Positions 15,965 through 26,146 of a stretch of 64,000 nucleotides of DNA are shown here, piece after piece; the first letter of the stretch is position 1; the number at the start of each line of letters is the position of its first letter. This stretch comes from Lacrimispora sphenoides (GTDB taxonomy: Bacteria; Bacillota; Clostridia; Lachnospirales; Lachnospiraceae). The translations under genes were made by a program, and so were the position numbers. The DNA lies in contig NZ_FOIP01000001.1 of the NCBI RefSeq assembly GCF_900105215.1, forward strand, positions 2,254,001 through 2,318,000. The letters are read 5' to 3'. Under the pieces are notes generated by a model. It was not told the origin of the DNA. It worked only from the letters and a program-made list of their open reading frames with translations, and ran no database searches.

Positions 15965-17787
15965 ATGATCTCTCCTTGTTCCTTAAAGTAATAAGTGAGC
16001 GCCTGAATTTCATCAAGGGTTAAGAAAATTCCAACTTCAGACATTCTGTTTTTTAAGAGGCAGTCCAAAGGCCGTTCCTCTTTGGATTTGGCGGTAAACT
16101 GCTTGTCGAATACATAGCGGTTGGCAAGCAGCATGACATGTGCAAGAAAAGCGAGTTCCAGACCTTGCTTTACTGCGTAAACGGGATGTTCCTGAAGTAC
16201 AGCATATATTTTTAAGCCTGCCAGAATGACTTCCTGGGAAACCTCCTCCTGCTTGTTGCTGTCCATGCTCAGGGTAACGGGCTGGCTGCTGTTGAGAATC
16301 TCGTTATCTTCCGTCCGGTCGTCAATAAGCTTACGGATGGACTCAATATCCGCCTTTGTGGGAAGGGGTTCTACAACTACCACAGGCACCGTTGCTTCTA
16401 TGGGAAATATGCTTATGATAAAGTCAGGCTTCGAGTGCTCCACCACTTCGGTTACCTCTGAAAGAGAGCAGTGCTTTACGACTTCCAGGCGCCGGATCTC
16501 GGCTTCCAGCATTCTTTCTATAAGCTTTGCAGCTCCCCGTCCCGTAGCACATACGAATACGACCCTCATTTTCCGCCCGACACCCAAATTCTTCTGTGCC
16601 ACCAGAAAATGCAGCGCAAGATAGGATATAAAAGATTCATTGGGAAACAGATACGCATCATCAATGTGATGCCTGCATACGGTCCTTATGCTCTTATAGA
16701 GATGGTAGTGGTTTTTGATAATCAGGTCATGGAAGGGGTTTCGGTCAGTATCATTTTTTTCGGTTGAAAACATATGGGAAAGGTCATGGCGCAGATGGTT
16801 TAAAAGTCTTGAATACAGCGTATTGTCTTCATAATACGGAAAGTTCTCCATGATGCTGACCTTCTGTATCAGGTCTACGCTTAACCCCGCAACATCTACC
16901 TGCATTTGTGTCTTCTGGTAACGTCCCTGTACATAATCGAATTCATCCTGCAATGTGGGAAGATTGTTTTTTTCATAAACCTCGCACCAATAAAGTGAAA
17001 GTCCACTTTCATCCTTTAACGCCTCCTGCATGGAATCCCCAATGTATTTCTTTATGCGAACTCTGGCCAGGCTGACCAGCAGGCGGGTTACCATGATCAC
17101 GATATTTTCCTCCAGAAGCACCGAACCATGGTCGCGGTATGCACGGATCATCATTTCCTCAACCACTTTATAATCTCCGGCAGAGACTCCGCTTAACTGT
17201 AAGGGCGGCGTTTCCTTTGAGATACCGTCCTTTATTCTGTCAATCATTTTGTAGATATCATAAACTGACATACTGTCGCGCAAAAGCTTCTCAGCCAGAG
17301 AACGCAGAGCGATTTCCGAGCCGTCTAAGCGATAGCCGAGACGCACCTGCCTTTTAAAAAACAGTCCGCTGCCTTCAAGAAAAACATTCACATAGTCCAT
17401 GTCGCTTAAGATTGTGCCGCGGCTTACATTAAGCTCTTCTGCAAGCACGCCTGCGGTAATATAACCTTCGCGGAACAGAAGCTGCAGCAAAATATGCCTG
17501 ACCCGGGTTTCCTGGCTAAGATGGATGTTTATTTTCTGCTGCTGTGAAAGCTCGGCAAGGGCATGTTCTCTCTGTTGTTTCATACAATTCACCCAAATGC
17601 CTTTGCCGGGACTTGAACAATACTCAATGCCTTGTTTCTTAAAAAAGAACTTTATATTTTCCAAATCGTATTGTACGGTCCGGGAGCTTACCTGGAACTC
17701 GTCAGCTAAATCCTTGATTCGAATGCTGCCCTTGGCGGACAGTATTTTGCCTGCAACTTGAATTTCCCTGCCTGTAAACACCTGCAT
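15961..17787 (-). CDS. BglG/MtlR-type PRD transcription regulator
   Basis: First gene of the ten-gene operon, about 608 residues from this start. Order of parts: an N-terminal HTH (IRIKDLADEF...SSRTVQYDL), a second Mga/HTH_11-like HTH (VLAEELNVSRGTIL), two PRD domains (about 180-400), an EIIB-like domain with the Cys of VCATGRGAAKLIE (about 405-490), and a C-terminal helical region with another His-containing segment. Such regulators are switched by PTS phosphorylation of PRD His and EIIB Cys. The start is uncertain: ATG at 17787 is directly behind AAAAGGGGG, while the longer ORF begins at 17826 without a good ribosome site. Confidence 0.85.
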   Translation of the reverse strand: MQVFTGREIQVAGKILSAKGSIRIKDLADEFQVSSRTVQYDLENIKFFFKKQGIEYCSSPGKGIWVNCMKQQREHALAELSQQQKINIHLSQETRVRHILLQLLFREGYITAGVLAEELNVSRGTILSDMDYVNVFLEGSGLFFKRQVRLGYRLDGSEIALRSLAEKLLRDSMSVYDIYKMIDRIKDGISKETPPLQLSGVSAGDYKVVEEMMIRAYRDHGSVLLEENIVIMVTRLLVSLARVRIKKYIGDSMQEALKDESGLSLYWCEVYEKNNLPTLQDEFDYVQGRYQKTQMQVDVAGLSVDLIQKVSIMENFPYYEDNTLYSRLLNHLRHDLSHMFSTEKNDTDRNPFHDLIIKNHYHLYKSIRTVCRHHIDDAYLFPNESFISYLALHFLVAQKNLGVGRKMRVVFVCATGRGAAKLIERMLEAEIRRLEVVKHCSLSEVTEVVEHSKPDFIISIFPIEATVPVVVVEPLPTKADIESIRKLIDDRTEDNEILNSSQPVTLSMDSNKQEEVSQEVILAGLKIYAVLQEHPVYAVKQGLELAFLAHVMLLANRYVFDKQFTAKSKEERPLDCLLKNRMSEVGIFLTLDEIQALTYYFKEQGEII

Positions 17788-17972
17788 CCCCCTTTTCCCA
17801 TCTTGTTTCCTTCCTCCAAGTACCATGCAAAACGACCGATTAATCTGGATAATTTCATAAATTAACCGTAAATATTACCATATACTACTTATGTCATGTA
17901 GTATAGCAACATTATCGGGCAAAATAAAGAACAATTTGCTTCACTCTACTTAGTGCAGAGATTTGACAATTA

Positions 17973-17994
17973 GTATAAAATGTATATTTTATAC
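17973..17994. promoter_or_regulatory. AT-rich perfect palindrome, candidate operator of the EF_0829-type operon
   Basis: GTATAAAAT and ATTTTATAC form perfect 9-bp arms around GTAT, about 190 bases upstream of the regulator gene. TTGACA precedes it on the plus strand. Size and symmetry fit a dimeric regulator's site; the regulator and direction of transcription it controls are not known. Confidence 0.5.
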
Positions 17995-18084
17995 GAAAGT
18001 TTTTTGTATATGTTGCCATGTATTATCGTGGAAGTCTACTCTGGATATTTTCCTGTGCCAGACCGTTTCCAGGATTTTTACAAT

Positions 18085-18132
18085 AAAAAAGATACCGGGA
18101 AGATCGTTCGATTCTTCCCGGTATCTTTTTTA
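18085..18132 (-). terminator. Terminator of the giant dehydratase-activase-like gene
   Basis: AAAAAAGATACCGGGAAGA pairs with its complement TCTTCCCGGTATCTTTTTT around an 8-nt loop. On the minus strand it directly follows the stop codon at 18130 and ends in a T run. It also has an A run on the other side and could act in both directions. Confidence 0.9.
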
Positions 18133-21100
18133 TATCGTCTCTGATGGATTTTCCCCTCTGCGCATATTTTTCTGGGCAGTAGAGAGCATCAGCTTGATTC
18201 GGTTTAACTGGTTTACCTCGCTTGCGCCGGGATCATAATCCACGGCAATGATATTAGAGTCAGGATAAGCTTTCCGCAACTCCTTAATGACGCCCTTTCC
18301 AACGATGTGGTTGGGGAGGCAGCCAAAGGGCTGGGTGCACACGATATTATTGGTGCCGCTGTGGATCAGCTCCAGCATTTCTCCAGTCAAGAACCAACCT
18401 TCGCCGGTCTGGTTTCCGATGGATACAAATTCCTTTGCCATATCCGCCAGATTTCCGATGTGGGCCGGGGCTGTGAAGTGTTTGCTCTTTAACAGCTCCT
18501 TCTTTGAAGTCCTGCGGAAATATTCAAGCAGGGAGATCCCCATATTGGATAAGGCTGCGGTGGTTTTTTTGCCGCCTAATTTCTGGGCCTTAAAGTTATT
18601 GTTGTAGAAGCAGTATAAAAGGAAGTCCATCAGGTCCGGCATAACAGCTTCTGCACCTTCTGATTCCAGCAGCTCTACAATGTGATTGTTAGCCAGAGGT
18701 GAAAACTTAACAAGGATTTCTCCTACGATTCCTACCTTGGGCTTCTGAACGGCAGTTCTTGGAAGATTGTCAAAATCCCTGATAATTCCCTTTATGTTAC
18801 GGGAGAAGGTCATCATGTCCGGAGATTTCCTGGACAGGGATTCGATGCACACCTCTTTCCATTTGTCATGAAGGGAGTTGGCTGAGCCTGGTACCTTCTC
18901 ATAGGGGCGTGTTGCATATAACACTCTCATAAAGACGTCGCCGTATACCACTGCCTGCATGGCCTTTGTCAGCATGGGCAGAGTGATGGTGAATCCAGGG
19001 TTCGACTCCATGTTGTTTGCATTGACGGAAATGACCGGGATATGCCCCATATCTGCTTTCTCCAGGGCGCGCCTGATGAAGCCGATATAATTGGAAGCCC
19101 GGCATCCGCCTCCGGTCTGGCTCATGAACACCGCAGTGCGGTCTAAATCGTATTTACCGGAAAGAAGTGCATCCATGATTTGGCCTACCACGATTAGGGA
19201 CGGGTAGCAGGCATCGTTGTTTACGTATTTTAACCCGGTATCAATGGCAGAGCGGTTGTCGTTTTGAAGGACCTCCACCCGGTAGCCAAAGGAACGGATG
19301 GCTGGTTCAATTAAATCAAAATGAAGGGGAGACATCTGAGGACACAGGATGGTGTAATCCTTCTTCATCTCTTTGGTAAACATAATCCTATGATAAGCGC
19401 TGGAAACTACCTTTTGCTCGTAGTGGCGTTTGTCACGCACCCGCAGCGCCGCAATCAGGGAACGAATGCGGATCCTGGCAGCTCCCAGGTTATTGACCTC
19501 ATCGATCTTTAAAACCGTATAGATCTTGCCGGAGCCGGTTAAGATGTCATTAACCTGGTCTGTGGTAACGGCATCCAGACCGCAGCCAAAGGAATTCAGC
19601 TGGATCAAGTCCAGGCGGCTCTCTTTTTTTACAAGAGCGGCGGCCTGGTAAAGCCTGGTGTGGTACATCCACTGGTCAGTAACCACCAGAGGGCGTTCAA
19701 TTTCAGCCAGATGGGAAATGGAATCCTCCGTAAGCACTGCAAATCCATAGGAAGTGATAAGTTCCGGGATGCCGTGGTTGATTTCCGGATCCACGTGATA
19801 GGGGCGGCCCGCCAGCACGATACCATGCCGGTCATTGTCTTCCAGCCACTTTAAAGTTTCCTCGCCCTTTTTCTCCATATCGGACCTGGAAGCCATGAGC
19901 TCCGCCCAGCCCTTCCCGGCGGCAGCAGCAACTTCAGACGCTGGAATCTGGAATTCCTTAACAAATACCTCTGTTAAGCGTCCGGTAAGTATTTCTTCAT
20001 TGGTAAAGGCCATGAACGGGTTCAAAAAGCGGATATTTTCCGATTTAATACCTTCCACGTTGTTTTTAATGTTCTCTGCGTAGGAGGTGACAATGGGACA
20101 GTTAAAATGGTTTCCTGCACCAGGGGTTTCATTCCGTTCATAGGGAATGCAGGGATAAAATATGGTTTTAATTCCCTGTTTGATCAGCCATTCAATGTGT
20201 CCGTGGGCGATCTTTGCCGGATAGCATTCCGATTCGCTTGGTATGGATTCAATGCCCAGTTCATAAATCTTTTTGGTGGACTGAGGGGAAAGCACGGTAC
20301 GGAATTTCAGTTCCTTAAAGAAAACAGCCCAGAAGGGGTAGTTTTCATACATGTTTAGGACCCTGGGAATGCCGATGGTACCCCGCTCTGCAAGATCCGG
20401 GCTAAGGGGCTCGTAATCAAACATACGGCGGTTTTTGTAATCAAAGAGGTTTGGTATTTCCCTCTTTGCTTTTTCCTTGCCAAGGCCTCGTTCACAGCGG
20501 TTTCCCGTTATAAACTGACGCCCTCCGTCAAAACGGTTAACGGTAAGCACACAGTTGTTGGTACAGCCCTTGCACCGGGCCATGGAGGTTTCGTAATGCA
20601 GTCCCAGAATTTTATCCAGGCTCAGCATGGTGGTTGTTTTGGATTCCTCATAGCGTTCTCTTGCGATAAGAGCAGCACCAAAGGCTCCCATGATGCCTGC
20701 AATATCAGGCCTGATGGCTTCGCAGCCTGCGATCTTTTCAAAGCTTCTTAAAACGGCGTTGTTGTAGAAGGTACCGCCCTGGACCACCACATGCTGGCCT
20801 AAATCAGAAGCATTTGTAATTTTTATTACTTTAAACAGGGCGTTTTTAATGACTGAATAAGCAAGCCCTGCAGAGATATCGGATACCTCGGCCCCTTCCT
20901 TTTGGGCCTGCTTTACGTTGGAATTCATGAATACCGTGCATCTGGTCCCTAAGTCGGTGGGGTTCTTGGCAAACACGGCTTCCTGTGCAAAATTCTCTAC
21001 CTGGTAGTTTAGAGAGTTGGCAAAGGTTTCGATAAAGGAGCCGCAGCCCGAGGAGCATGCTTCGTTTAACTGAACGCTGTCCACGGTGCCGTTTTTAATG

Positions 21101-22392
21101 CGGATGCATTTCATATCCTGACCGCCGATATCCAAGATGCAGTCTACCTTTGGTTCAAAGAAGGCGGCCGCATAGTAGTGGGAGATGGTCTCCACCTCTC
21201 CTTCATCAAGCAGGAATGCTGATTTTAAGAGGGCTTCACCGTATCCAGTCGAACAGGACCATACGATCTGGCTGTCCTTTGGCAATTGCTCCTTGATTTC
21301 ACCCATGGCCCGGATCGCTGTTGCAAGCGGACTTCCATTGTTGCTGCTGTAAAATTTATATAACAGGGTGCCGTCTTCGCCTACAAGAGCCACCTTTGTG
21401 GTGGTGGAGCCTGCATCGATGCCTAAAAAGCATTTTCCATGGTAGGAGGATAAATCACTGGTTTTAACGCAGTGGCTGTTGTGACGGTCTATGAATGCGT
21501 CAAAATCAGCCTGATCCGCAAACAGGGGTTCCATGCGCTTTACTTCAAATTCCATTCGGATGCCGGAAGATAAGCGGCCGATCAGTTCCTTAAGGGAGAT
21601 CTCCCCTCCTTGTGTTTCCTCTGCATTCATGGCCGCACCTGTGGCAGCAAATAAGTGGGAATGCTCCGGAGCGATGATCTCATCTCCAGATAAATGGAGG
21701 GTGCGGACAAATGCCTTCTGAAGCTCCGGTAGGAAATGGAGCGGGCCGCCTAAGAAGGCCACATGGCCCCTGATGGGCTTTCCGCATGCCAGACCGCTGA
21801 TGGTCTGATTCACCACTGCCTGAAAAATGGAAGCAGCAAGATCTTCTCTGGTAGCCCCTTCATTGATGAGCGGCTGGATGTCCGTTTTAGCAAATACGCC
21901 GCAGCGCGCGGCAATGGGGTAAATGGCCTTATAATTGGCCGCATAATCATTTAAACCGGAGGCATCGGTCTGTAAAAGCGCTGCCATCTGATCGATAAAG
22001 GACCCGGTGCCGCCGGCACAGATCCCGTTCATACGCTGGTCAATGCCGCCGGTGAAGTAAATAATTTTTGCATCTTCTCCGCCGAGTTCGATTGCCACGT
22101 CGGTCTGTGGGGCATAATCCTTAAGAGAGGTTGCGACCGATACTACCTCCTGGACAAAGGGAACCTTTAAATGCTTGGACAGAGTTAATCCACCAGAGCC
22201 TGTGATGGCAGGGCGTATTTCTATAGGGCCCAACTTATCAAAGGCCTTCTTTAAAAGGCCTGCCAGTGTTTCCTGTATGTTTGCAAAATGCCGCTCATAA
22301 TCAGCGAACAAGATCTCATGGTCTTCGTTTAATACAGCTATTTTAACCGTTGTTGAACCGATATCGATTCCTAGTGTGTGATATGTAATCAT
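18130..22392 (-). CDS. Giant 2-hydroxyacyl-CoA dehydratase activase-related protein
   Basis: About 1420 residues, fusing two BadF/BadG/HgdC-type ATPase domains (about 1-270 and 320-590, each with DIGSTT / DAGSTTTK phosphate loops and Cys motifs RCGVF and RCTVF that in HgdC-type activases bind a shared 4Fe-4S cluster), a middle DUF2229-type region with CKGCTNNC near 610, and a C-terminal region resembling the HgdB component ([22 protein letters not shown]). Known activases use ATP to inject an electron into 2-hydroxyacyl-CoA dehydratases; these fused versions are common in Clostridia and of unknown substrate. I chose the ATG at 22392 because the family begins right at the first ATPase strand; a GGAGG lies 19 bases upstream, an unusually wide gap. 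The longer ORF would start at 22494. Confidence 0.88.
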   Translation of the reverse strand: MITYHTLGIDIGSTTVKIAVLNEDHEILFADYERHFANIQETLAGLLKKAFDKLGPIEIRPAITGSGGLTLSKHLKVPFVQEVVSVATSLKDYAPQTDVAIELGGEDAKIIYFTGGIDQRMNGICAGGTGSFIDQMAALLQTDASGLNDYAANYKAIYPIAARCGVFAKTDIQPLINEGATREDLAASIFQAVVNQTISGLACGKPIRGHVAFLGGPLHFLPELQKAFVRTLHLSGDEIIAPEHSHLFAATGAAMNAEETQGGEISLKELIGRLSSGIRMEFEVKRMEPLFADQADFDAFIDRHNSHCVKTSDLSSYHGKCFLGIDAGSTTTKVALVGEDGTLLYKFYSSNNGSPLATAIRAMGEIKEQLPKDSQIVWSCSTGYGEALLKSAFLLDEGEVETISHYYAAAFFEPKVDCILDIGGQDMKCIRIKNGTVDSVQLNEACSSGCGSFIETFANSLNYQVENFAQEAVFAKNPTDLGTRCTVFMNSNVKQAQKEGAEVSDISAGLAYSVIKNALFKVIKITNASDLGQHVVVQGGTFYNNAVLRSFEKIAGCEAIRPDIAGIMGAFGAALIARERYEESKTTTMLSLDKILGLHYETSMARCKGCTNNCVLTVNRFDGGRQFITGNRCERGLGKEKAKREIPNLFDYKNRRMFDYEPLSPDLAERGTIGIPRVLNMYENYPFWAVFFKELKFRTVLSPQSTKKIYELGIESIPSESECYPAKIAHGHIEWLIKQGIKTIFYPCIPYERNETPGAGNHFNCPIVTSYAENIKNNVEGIKSENIRFLNPFMAFTNEEILTGRLTEVFVKEFQIPASEVAAAAGKGWAELMASRSDMEKKGEETLKWLEDNDRHGIVLAGRPYHVDPEINHGIPELITSYGFAVLTEDSISHLAEIERPLVVTDQWMYHTRLYQAAALVKKESRLDLIQLNSFGCGLDAVTTDQVNDILTGSGKIYTVLKIDEVNNLGAARIRIRSLIAALRVRDKRHYEQKVVSSAYHRIMFTKEMKKDYTILCPQMSPLHFDLIEPAIRSFGYRVEVLQNDNRSAIDTGLKYVNNDACYPSLIVVGQIMDALLSGKYDLDRTAVFMSQTGGGCRASNYIGFIRRALEKADMGHIPVISVNANNMESNPGFTITLPMLTKAMQAVVYGDVFMRVLYATRPYEKVPGSANSLHDKWKEVCIESLSRKSPDMMTFSRNIKGIIRDFDNLPRTAVQKPKVGIVGEILVKFSPLANNHIVELLESEGAEAVMPDLMDFLLYCFYNNNFKAQKLGGKKTTAALSNMGISLLEYFRRTSKKELLKSKHFTAPAHIGNLADMAKEFVSIGNQTGEGWFLTGEMLELIHSGTNNIVCTQPFGCLPNHIVGKGVIKELRKAYPDSNIIAVDYDPGASEVNQLNRIKLMLSTAQKNMRRGENPSETI

Positions 22393-22556
22393 ATGTGCGG
22401 GGTATCCCCTGCCTCCTTTTGTGTAAAAGTAAGTTGCTGACTCACCGAACATCAGTTTAACATAAAATAAGAAATAATACAATTGCCATAACATGCTAAA
22501 AAAATGTTAATTCTAGTAAAATTTGTTTAAGTTAACGAAAAGAGGTTCCTTTTCAT

Positions 22557-22585
22557 TTGACAAAAATGGCCTGGGAAATTATAAT
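22557..22585 (+). promoter_or_regulatory. Consensus sigma-A promoter of the corA-like gene
   Basis: TTGACA at 22557-22562 and TATAAT at 22580-22585 are both perfect consensus hexamers with 17 bases between, 60 bases upstream of the start codon. Confidence 0.88.
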
Positions 22586-22645
22586 GTATAAGTCAAAGTC
22601 TGCCAACGTTTCTATTTAGATTTTTCAGTGAAAGAGAGAAATGCT

Positions 22646-23587
22646 ATGATTCAGATTTATAAAACAGAAGACGGCCTGATTCAGCAAAAGGATGAGCTTT
22701 CTCCCGGTTCCTGGATCGCCCTTACAAATCCTACTGCCACAGAGATCCTGGAAATCGCCAACACCTGTAAAATCGATCCCGATGACTTAAGGGCTCCTCT
22801 TGATGAGGAAGAACGTTCCCGTATCCAGACGGAGGATCATTACACGCTTATCCTGGTGGACGTTCCCACCGTAGAGGAACGCGGCGGCAAGGACTGGTAT
22901 GTTACCATACCAATGGGTATCATAACGACAGAAGATGCAATCATTACAGTCTGTCTGGAAGAGACTACAGTTCTTAATGCATTTATGGATGGCAGGGTGA
23001 GGGATTTCCACACCTATATGAAAACCCGGTTTATCCTGCAGATTCTTTATAAGAATGCATCTTTGTATCTGCAATATTTAAGGATTATTGATAAAAAGAG
23101 TGGGGAGGTGGAAGAGAAGCTTCATAAATCCACTAAAAACCGGGAACTTATCGAGCTGTTGCAGCTGGAAAAGAGCCTTGTATACTTTACCACATCTTTA
23201 CGCTCCAATGAGATGGTGCTTGAAAAACTGATGAGAAACGAAAAAATCAAGAAGTACCCCGAGGATACGGAGCTTCTGGAGGATGTCATCGTAGAAAACA
23301 AGCAGGCGATCGAGATGGCAAACATCTACAGCGGGATTTTAAGCGGGACCATGGACGCATTTGCTTCCGTTATATCCAATAACCTAAATATTGTAATGAA
23401 GTTTCTGGCAACCATCACCATTGTTATGTCCATACCAACTATGGTGGCAAGCTTTTACGGAATGAATGTTAATTCCCTTGGCATGCCTTTTGCGGATAAT
23501 CCTCATGGCTTTATCATCGTTTTAGGTCTGACTCTGGCCCTGACGCTGATTGTAGCGTGGATTTTTTCTAAAAAGGATCTGTTTTAG
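22646..23587 (+). CDS. CorA-family magnesium/divalent cation transporter
   Basis: A 313-residue CorA-type channel. The large N-terminal cytoplasmic domain is acidic and helical; the two C-terminal membrane helices (about 255-275 and 290-310) are joined by the family signature YGMN, the selectivity loop for Mg2+, followed by short acidic loop residues. A GTG at 22628 is also in frame, but the ATG at 22646 has GAAAGAGAG at proper distance. A perfect consensus promoter lies upstream, suggesting strong basal expression. Whether it moves Mg2+, Co2+ or Zn2+ cannot be decided from sequence. Confidence 0.92.
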   Translation: MIQIYKTEDGLIQQKDELSPGSWIALTNPTATEILEIANTCKIDPDDLRAPLDEEERSRIQTEDHYTLILVDVPTVEERGGKDWYVTIPMGIITTEDAIITVCLEETTVLNAFMDGRVRDFHTYMKTRFILQILYKNASLYLQYLRIIDKKSGEVEEKLHKSTKNRELIELLQLEKSLVYFTTSLRSNEMVLEKLMRNEKIKKYPEDTELLEDVIVENKQAIEMANIYSGILSGTMDAFASVISNNLNIVMKFLATITIVMSIPTMVASFYGMNVNSLGMPFADNPHGFIIVLGLTLALTLIVAWIFSKKDLF

Positions 23588-23661
23588 CTTTAGCAGAGAA
23601 GAGGAGACACCCTGGGGGTATACCTTTATGCCCAAAAAGCGTGGGCAGAAATGAGGAAAGC

Positions 23662-24507
23662 ATGAAGTTTTTTTATAATTTTGAACACAGATTCAGAAAG
23701 TATGCGATTCCGAATCTGATGTACTATATCATCGGTATGTATGGTGTGGGACTCTTAATGGAGATGCTCGCACCGGGATTTTACTGGCAGTACCTGTCCC
23801 TTGACGCTGGGAAGATACTTAGCGGCCAGGTGTGGAGAATAGCCACTTTTATGATTTATCCGCCGGGAGGCGGCACGTTCTTAAGCCTGATCAGCATGTA
23901 TTTGTATTACATGCTGGGAGTAAACTTAGAGAGGATCTGGGGAGCATTCCGTTTTAATGTCTATTTCTTCATGGGAGTCATCGGTCATGTGGCGGCGGCG
24001 CTGATCGTGTATGTTTTCATGGGAAAGACGGTATATCTGACAACGGAATTTCTCAATTATTCCCTGTTCTTTGCCTTTGCCGCCACATTTCCGGATTTGG
24101 AATTCCTTTTGTTTTTCGTGATTCCTATAAAAGCCAAATGGCTGGCCATCTTTAACGGAATCTATTTCCTGTATGGCTTTATCACTGGCAATATAGCGAC
24201 CAGAGTCACGATATTCATGTCCTTATTGAACTTTATCATCTTTTTCGTTTTGACACGGAATTTAAGCCGGTTCAATCCAAAAGAGATCAAAAGAAAGCAA
24301 AATTTTAATAAGCAGATGAAGATAAAGCCCCAGGGCTGGACACACCACCGGTGTGCCGTTTGCGGGCGGACCGAAAAGGATTCCCCAAACCTGGAATTCC
24401 GTTATTGTTCAAAATGCGAAGGCAGTTTTGAATACTGTTCTGAGCATTTGTATACACATAAACATGTAACACCGTCCAACCCCACAACCGGTGATACGAC
24501 CAACTAG
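23662..24507 (+). CDS. Rhomboid-fold membrane protein without protease motif, C-terminal zinc ribbon
   Basis: A 281-residue protein with about six membrane segments in a rhomboid-like arrangement (WRIATFMIYP, LERIWGAFRFNVYFF). The GxSG catalytic serine motif expected in the fourth helix is absent (the helix reads LNYSLFFAFAA), and no matching catalytic His is evident, so it is probably a pseudoprotease. The cytoplasmic tail carries a zinc-ribbon-like set: CAVC, CSKC and CSEH. A GTG at 23641 is in frame upstream; the ATG at 23662 has GAGGAAAG directly before it. It sits 15 bases ahead of pyruvate kinase and may be co-transcribed with it. Confidence 0.75.
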   Translation: MKFFYNFEHRFRKYAIPNLMYYIIGMYGVGLLMEMLAPGFYWQYLSLDAGKILSGQVWRIATFMIYPPGGGTFLSLISMYLYYMLGVNLERIWGAFRFNVYFFMGVIGHVAAALIVYVFMGKTVYLTTEFLNYSLFFAFAATFPDLEFLLFFVIPIKAKWLAIFNGIYFLYGFITGNIATRVTIFMSLLNFIIFFVLTRNLSRFNPKEIKRKQNFNKQMKIKPQGWTHHRCAVCGRTEKDSPNLEFRYCSKCEGSFEYCSEHLYTHKHVTPSNPTTGDTTN

Positions 24508-24522
24508 CTACGGAGGATAACG

Positions 24523-25959
24523 ATGAAGAGAACCAAGATTATTTGCACCATGGGACCTAATACCAACGATTACGCAATGATGAAGGCACTTGCCGAGCAC
24601 GGCATGGATGTTGCCAGATTCAACTTTTCACACGGTGATTACGAGGAGCAGAAGATGCGCCTTAATTTACTGAAGAGCATCCGTGAGGAACTTGACCTTC
24701 CGATTGCAGCACTTCTTGACACAAAAGGACCGGAGATCCGTACCGGACTTTTGAAGGACGGCAAAAAGGTGAATCTGAAAGAGGGAGAAATCTATATCCT
24801 GACAACAGAGGAAATCGTTGGAGATGAAACAAAAGGACATATTAACTATGATGGCCTGAATGAAGATGTAGTCCCAGGAAACCGTATCCTCATTGATGAT
24901 GGCCTGATTGAACTGGAAGTCATCGAGGTAAAGGGCAAAGAGATTACATGCAAAATCATTAACGGCGGCGAGCTGGGAGAGAGAAAAGGCGTCAATGTTC
25001 CTAATGTTAAGGTAAAGCTTCCGGCGCTTACTGACAAGGATAAAATGGACATAAAATTTGGTATCGAGCAGGGCTTTGATTTCATTGCAGCTTCCTTTGT
25101 ACGTACCGCTGATGCCATTTGCGAAATTAAGAAAATCCTGGATGAGCATGGTTCCAACATGGCCGTTATTGCCAAGATCGAAAATGCGGAAGGCATTGAA
25201 AATCTGGATGATATCATCGAAGCCAGCGACGGCATCATGGTTGCCCGCGGCGACATGGGAGTTGAGATCCCGGCCCAGGAGGTTCCATTCATTCAGAAGA
25301 GTATCATCGAAAAATGCAATGAAGCCTGCAAACCTGTTATTACGGCAACCCAGATGTTAGATTCCATGATCCGCAATCCTCGCCCAACCAGAGCAGAGGT
25401 AACGGACGTGGCAAATGCAGTTTATGACGGAACAGATGCAGTAATGCTTTCCGGCGAGACTGCTATGGGTAAATATCCGGTTGAGGCTCTTTCCATGATG
25501 GCTTCCATCGTAGAGGAGACAGAAAAGCATCTGGATTACAGCGCATACAGAGAACGTAAGGTTTCTGCTGTTAATGTGCATAATGTATCCAATGCAGTAT
25601 GTTATTCTTCCGTTTCCACAGCTCATGATCTGGGTGCCAGTGTGATCGTTGCGCCAAGCATCACTGGCTTCACTACAAGGATGTTATCCAAATGGAGACC
25701 GGAAAGCCTGATCATCGGCCTGTCCCCAAGTGCTTCCGCCCTTCGCCAGATGCAGTTATACTGGGGCGTAAAGCCATTCCACGGAAAGCGTGCAGAATCC
25801 ACTGACGTTTTGATTTATTCCTCCATGGAGCTGTTAAAGTCAAAAGGCATTGTTAAGGAAAATGAAACGGTAGTAGTAACTGCCGGTGTGGTGAATCCGG
25901 TAAGAAAAAATGAACCGGCAGCACATACCAACATCATGAGGGTCGTAACCGTAGATTAA
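24523..25959 (+). CDS. pyk: Pyruvate kinase
   Basis: A 478-residue pyruvate kinase, converting phosphoenolpyruvate and ADP to pyruvate and ATP in glycolysis. Recognisable are the N-terminal KIICTMGP, the substrate loop DTKGPEIRTG, the catalytic signature around residue 215 (AVIAKIENAEG) and the MVARGDMGVEIP and TATQMLDSM segments. The C-terminal domain ends normally with no PEP-utiliser extension of the kind found in some Bacilli. GGAGG precedes the ATG by 7 bases. No terminator separates it from the downstream decarboxylase gene; a structured leader lies there instead. Confidence 0.97.
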   Translation: MKRTKIICTMGPNTNDYAMMKALAEHGMDVARFNFSHGDYEEQKMRLNLLKSIREELDLPIAALLDTKGPEIRTGLLKDGKKVNLKEGEIYILTTEEIVGDETKGHINYDGLNEDVVPGNRILIDDGLIELEVIEVKGKEITCKIINGGELGERKGVNVPNVKVKLPALTDKDKMDIKFGIEQGFDFIAASFVRTADAICEIKKILDEHGSNMAVIAKIENAEGIENLDDIIEASDGIMVARGDMGVEIPAQEVPFIQKSIIEKCNEACKPVITATQMLDSMIRNPRPTRAEVTDVANAVYDGTDAVMLSGETAMGKYPVEALSMMASIVEETEKHLDYSAYRERKVSAVNVHNVSNAVCYSSVSTAHDLGASVIVAPSITGFTTRMLSKWRPESLIIGLSPSASALRQMQLYWGVKPFHGKRAESTDVLIYSSMELLKSKGIVKENETVVVTAGVVNPVRKNEPAAHTNIMRVVTVD

Positions 25960-26007
25960 GGGATGCCCGTGAGCGAGTAAAACCGCAGGTTTTAAAAGCG
26001 CACACCG

Positions 26008-26129
26008 CAGATTACATCTGCTATGAATAATTATACAAGAAAAGTGTAGACAAAGGAGTCTATCCCCGGTACAATGTAGCTTACAGCAGATGTGCCGGAG
26101 ACAGGCTCTTTTTGCATATGGTAAGCTAC
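26008..26129 (+). promoter_or_regulatory. Structured leader with alternative hairpins before the lysA-like gene
   Basis: GCAGATTACATCTGC (26008-26022) makes a small hairpin, and GTAGCTTAC (26076-26084) pairs exactly with GTAAGCTAC (26121-26129). The segment ACATCTGC in the first can instead pair with GCAGATGT at 26086-26093 inside the second loop, so two exclusive folds are possible. The second stem ends just before the ribosome site. It does not resemble a lysine riboswitch. Confidence 0.5.
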
Positions 26130-26146
26130 GAGAGGAGAGGAAAGCT

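Noticed and set aside
22393..22494. N-terminal extension of the giant activase-like protein
   Set aside because: The extra 34 residues have no ribosome site and the family begins right at the ATG used.
25960..26146. Lysine riboswitch upstream of the lysA-like gene
   Set aside because: The conserved L-box segments are not seen; only simple hairpins are present.
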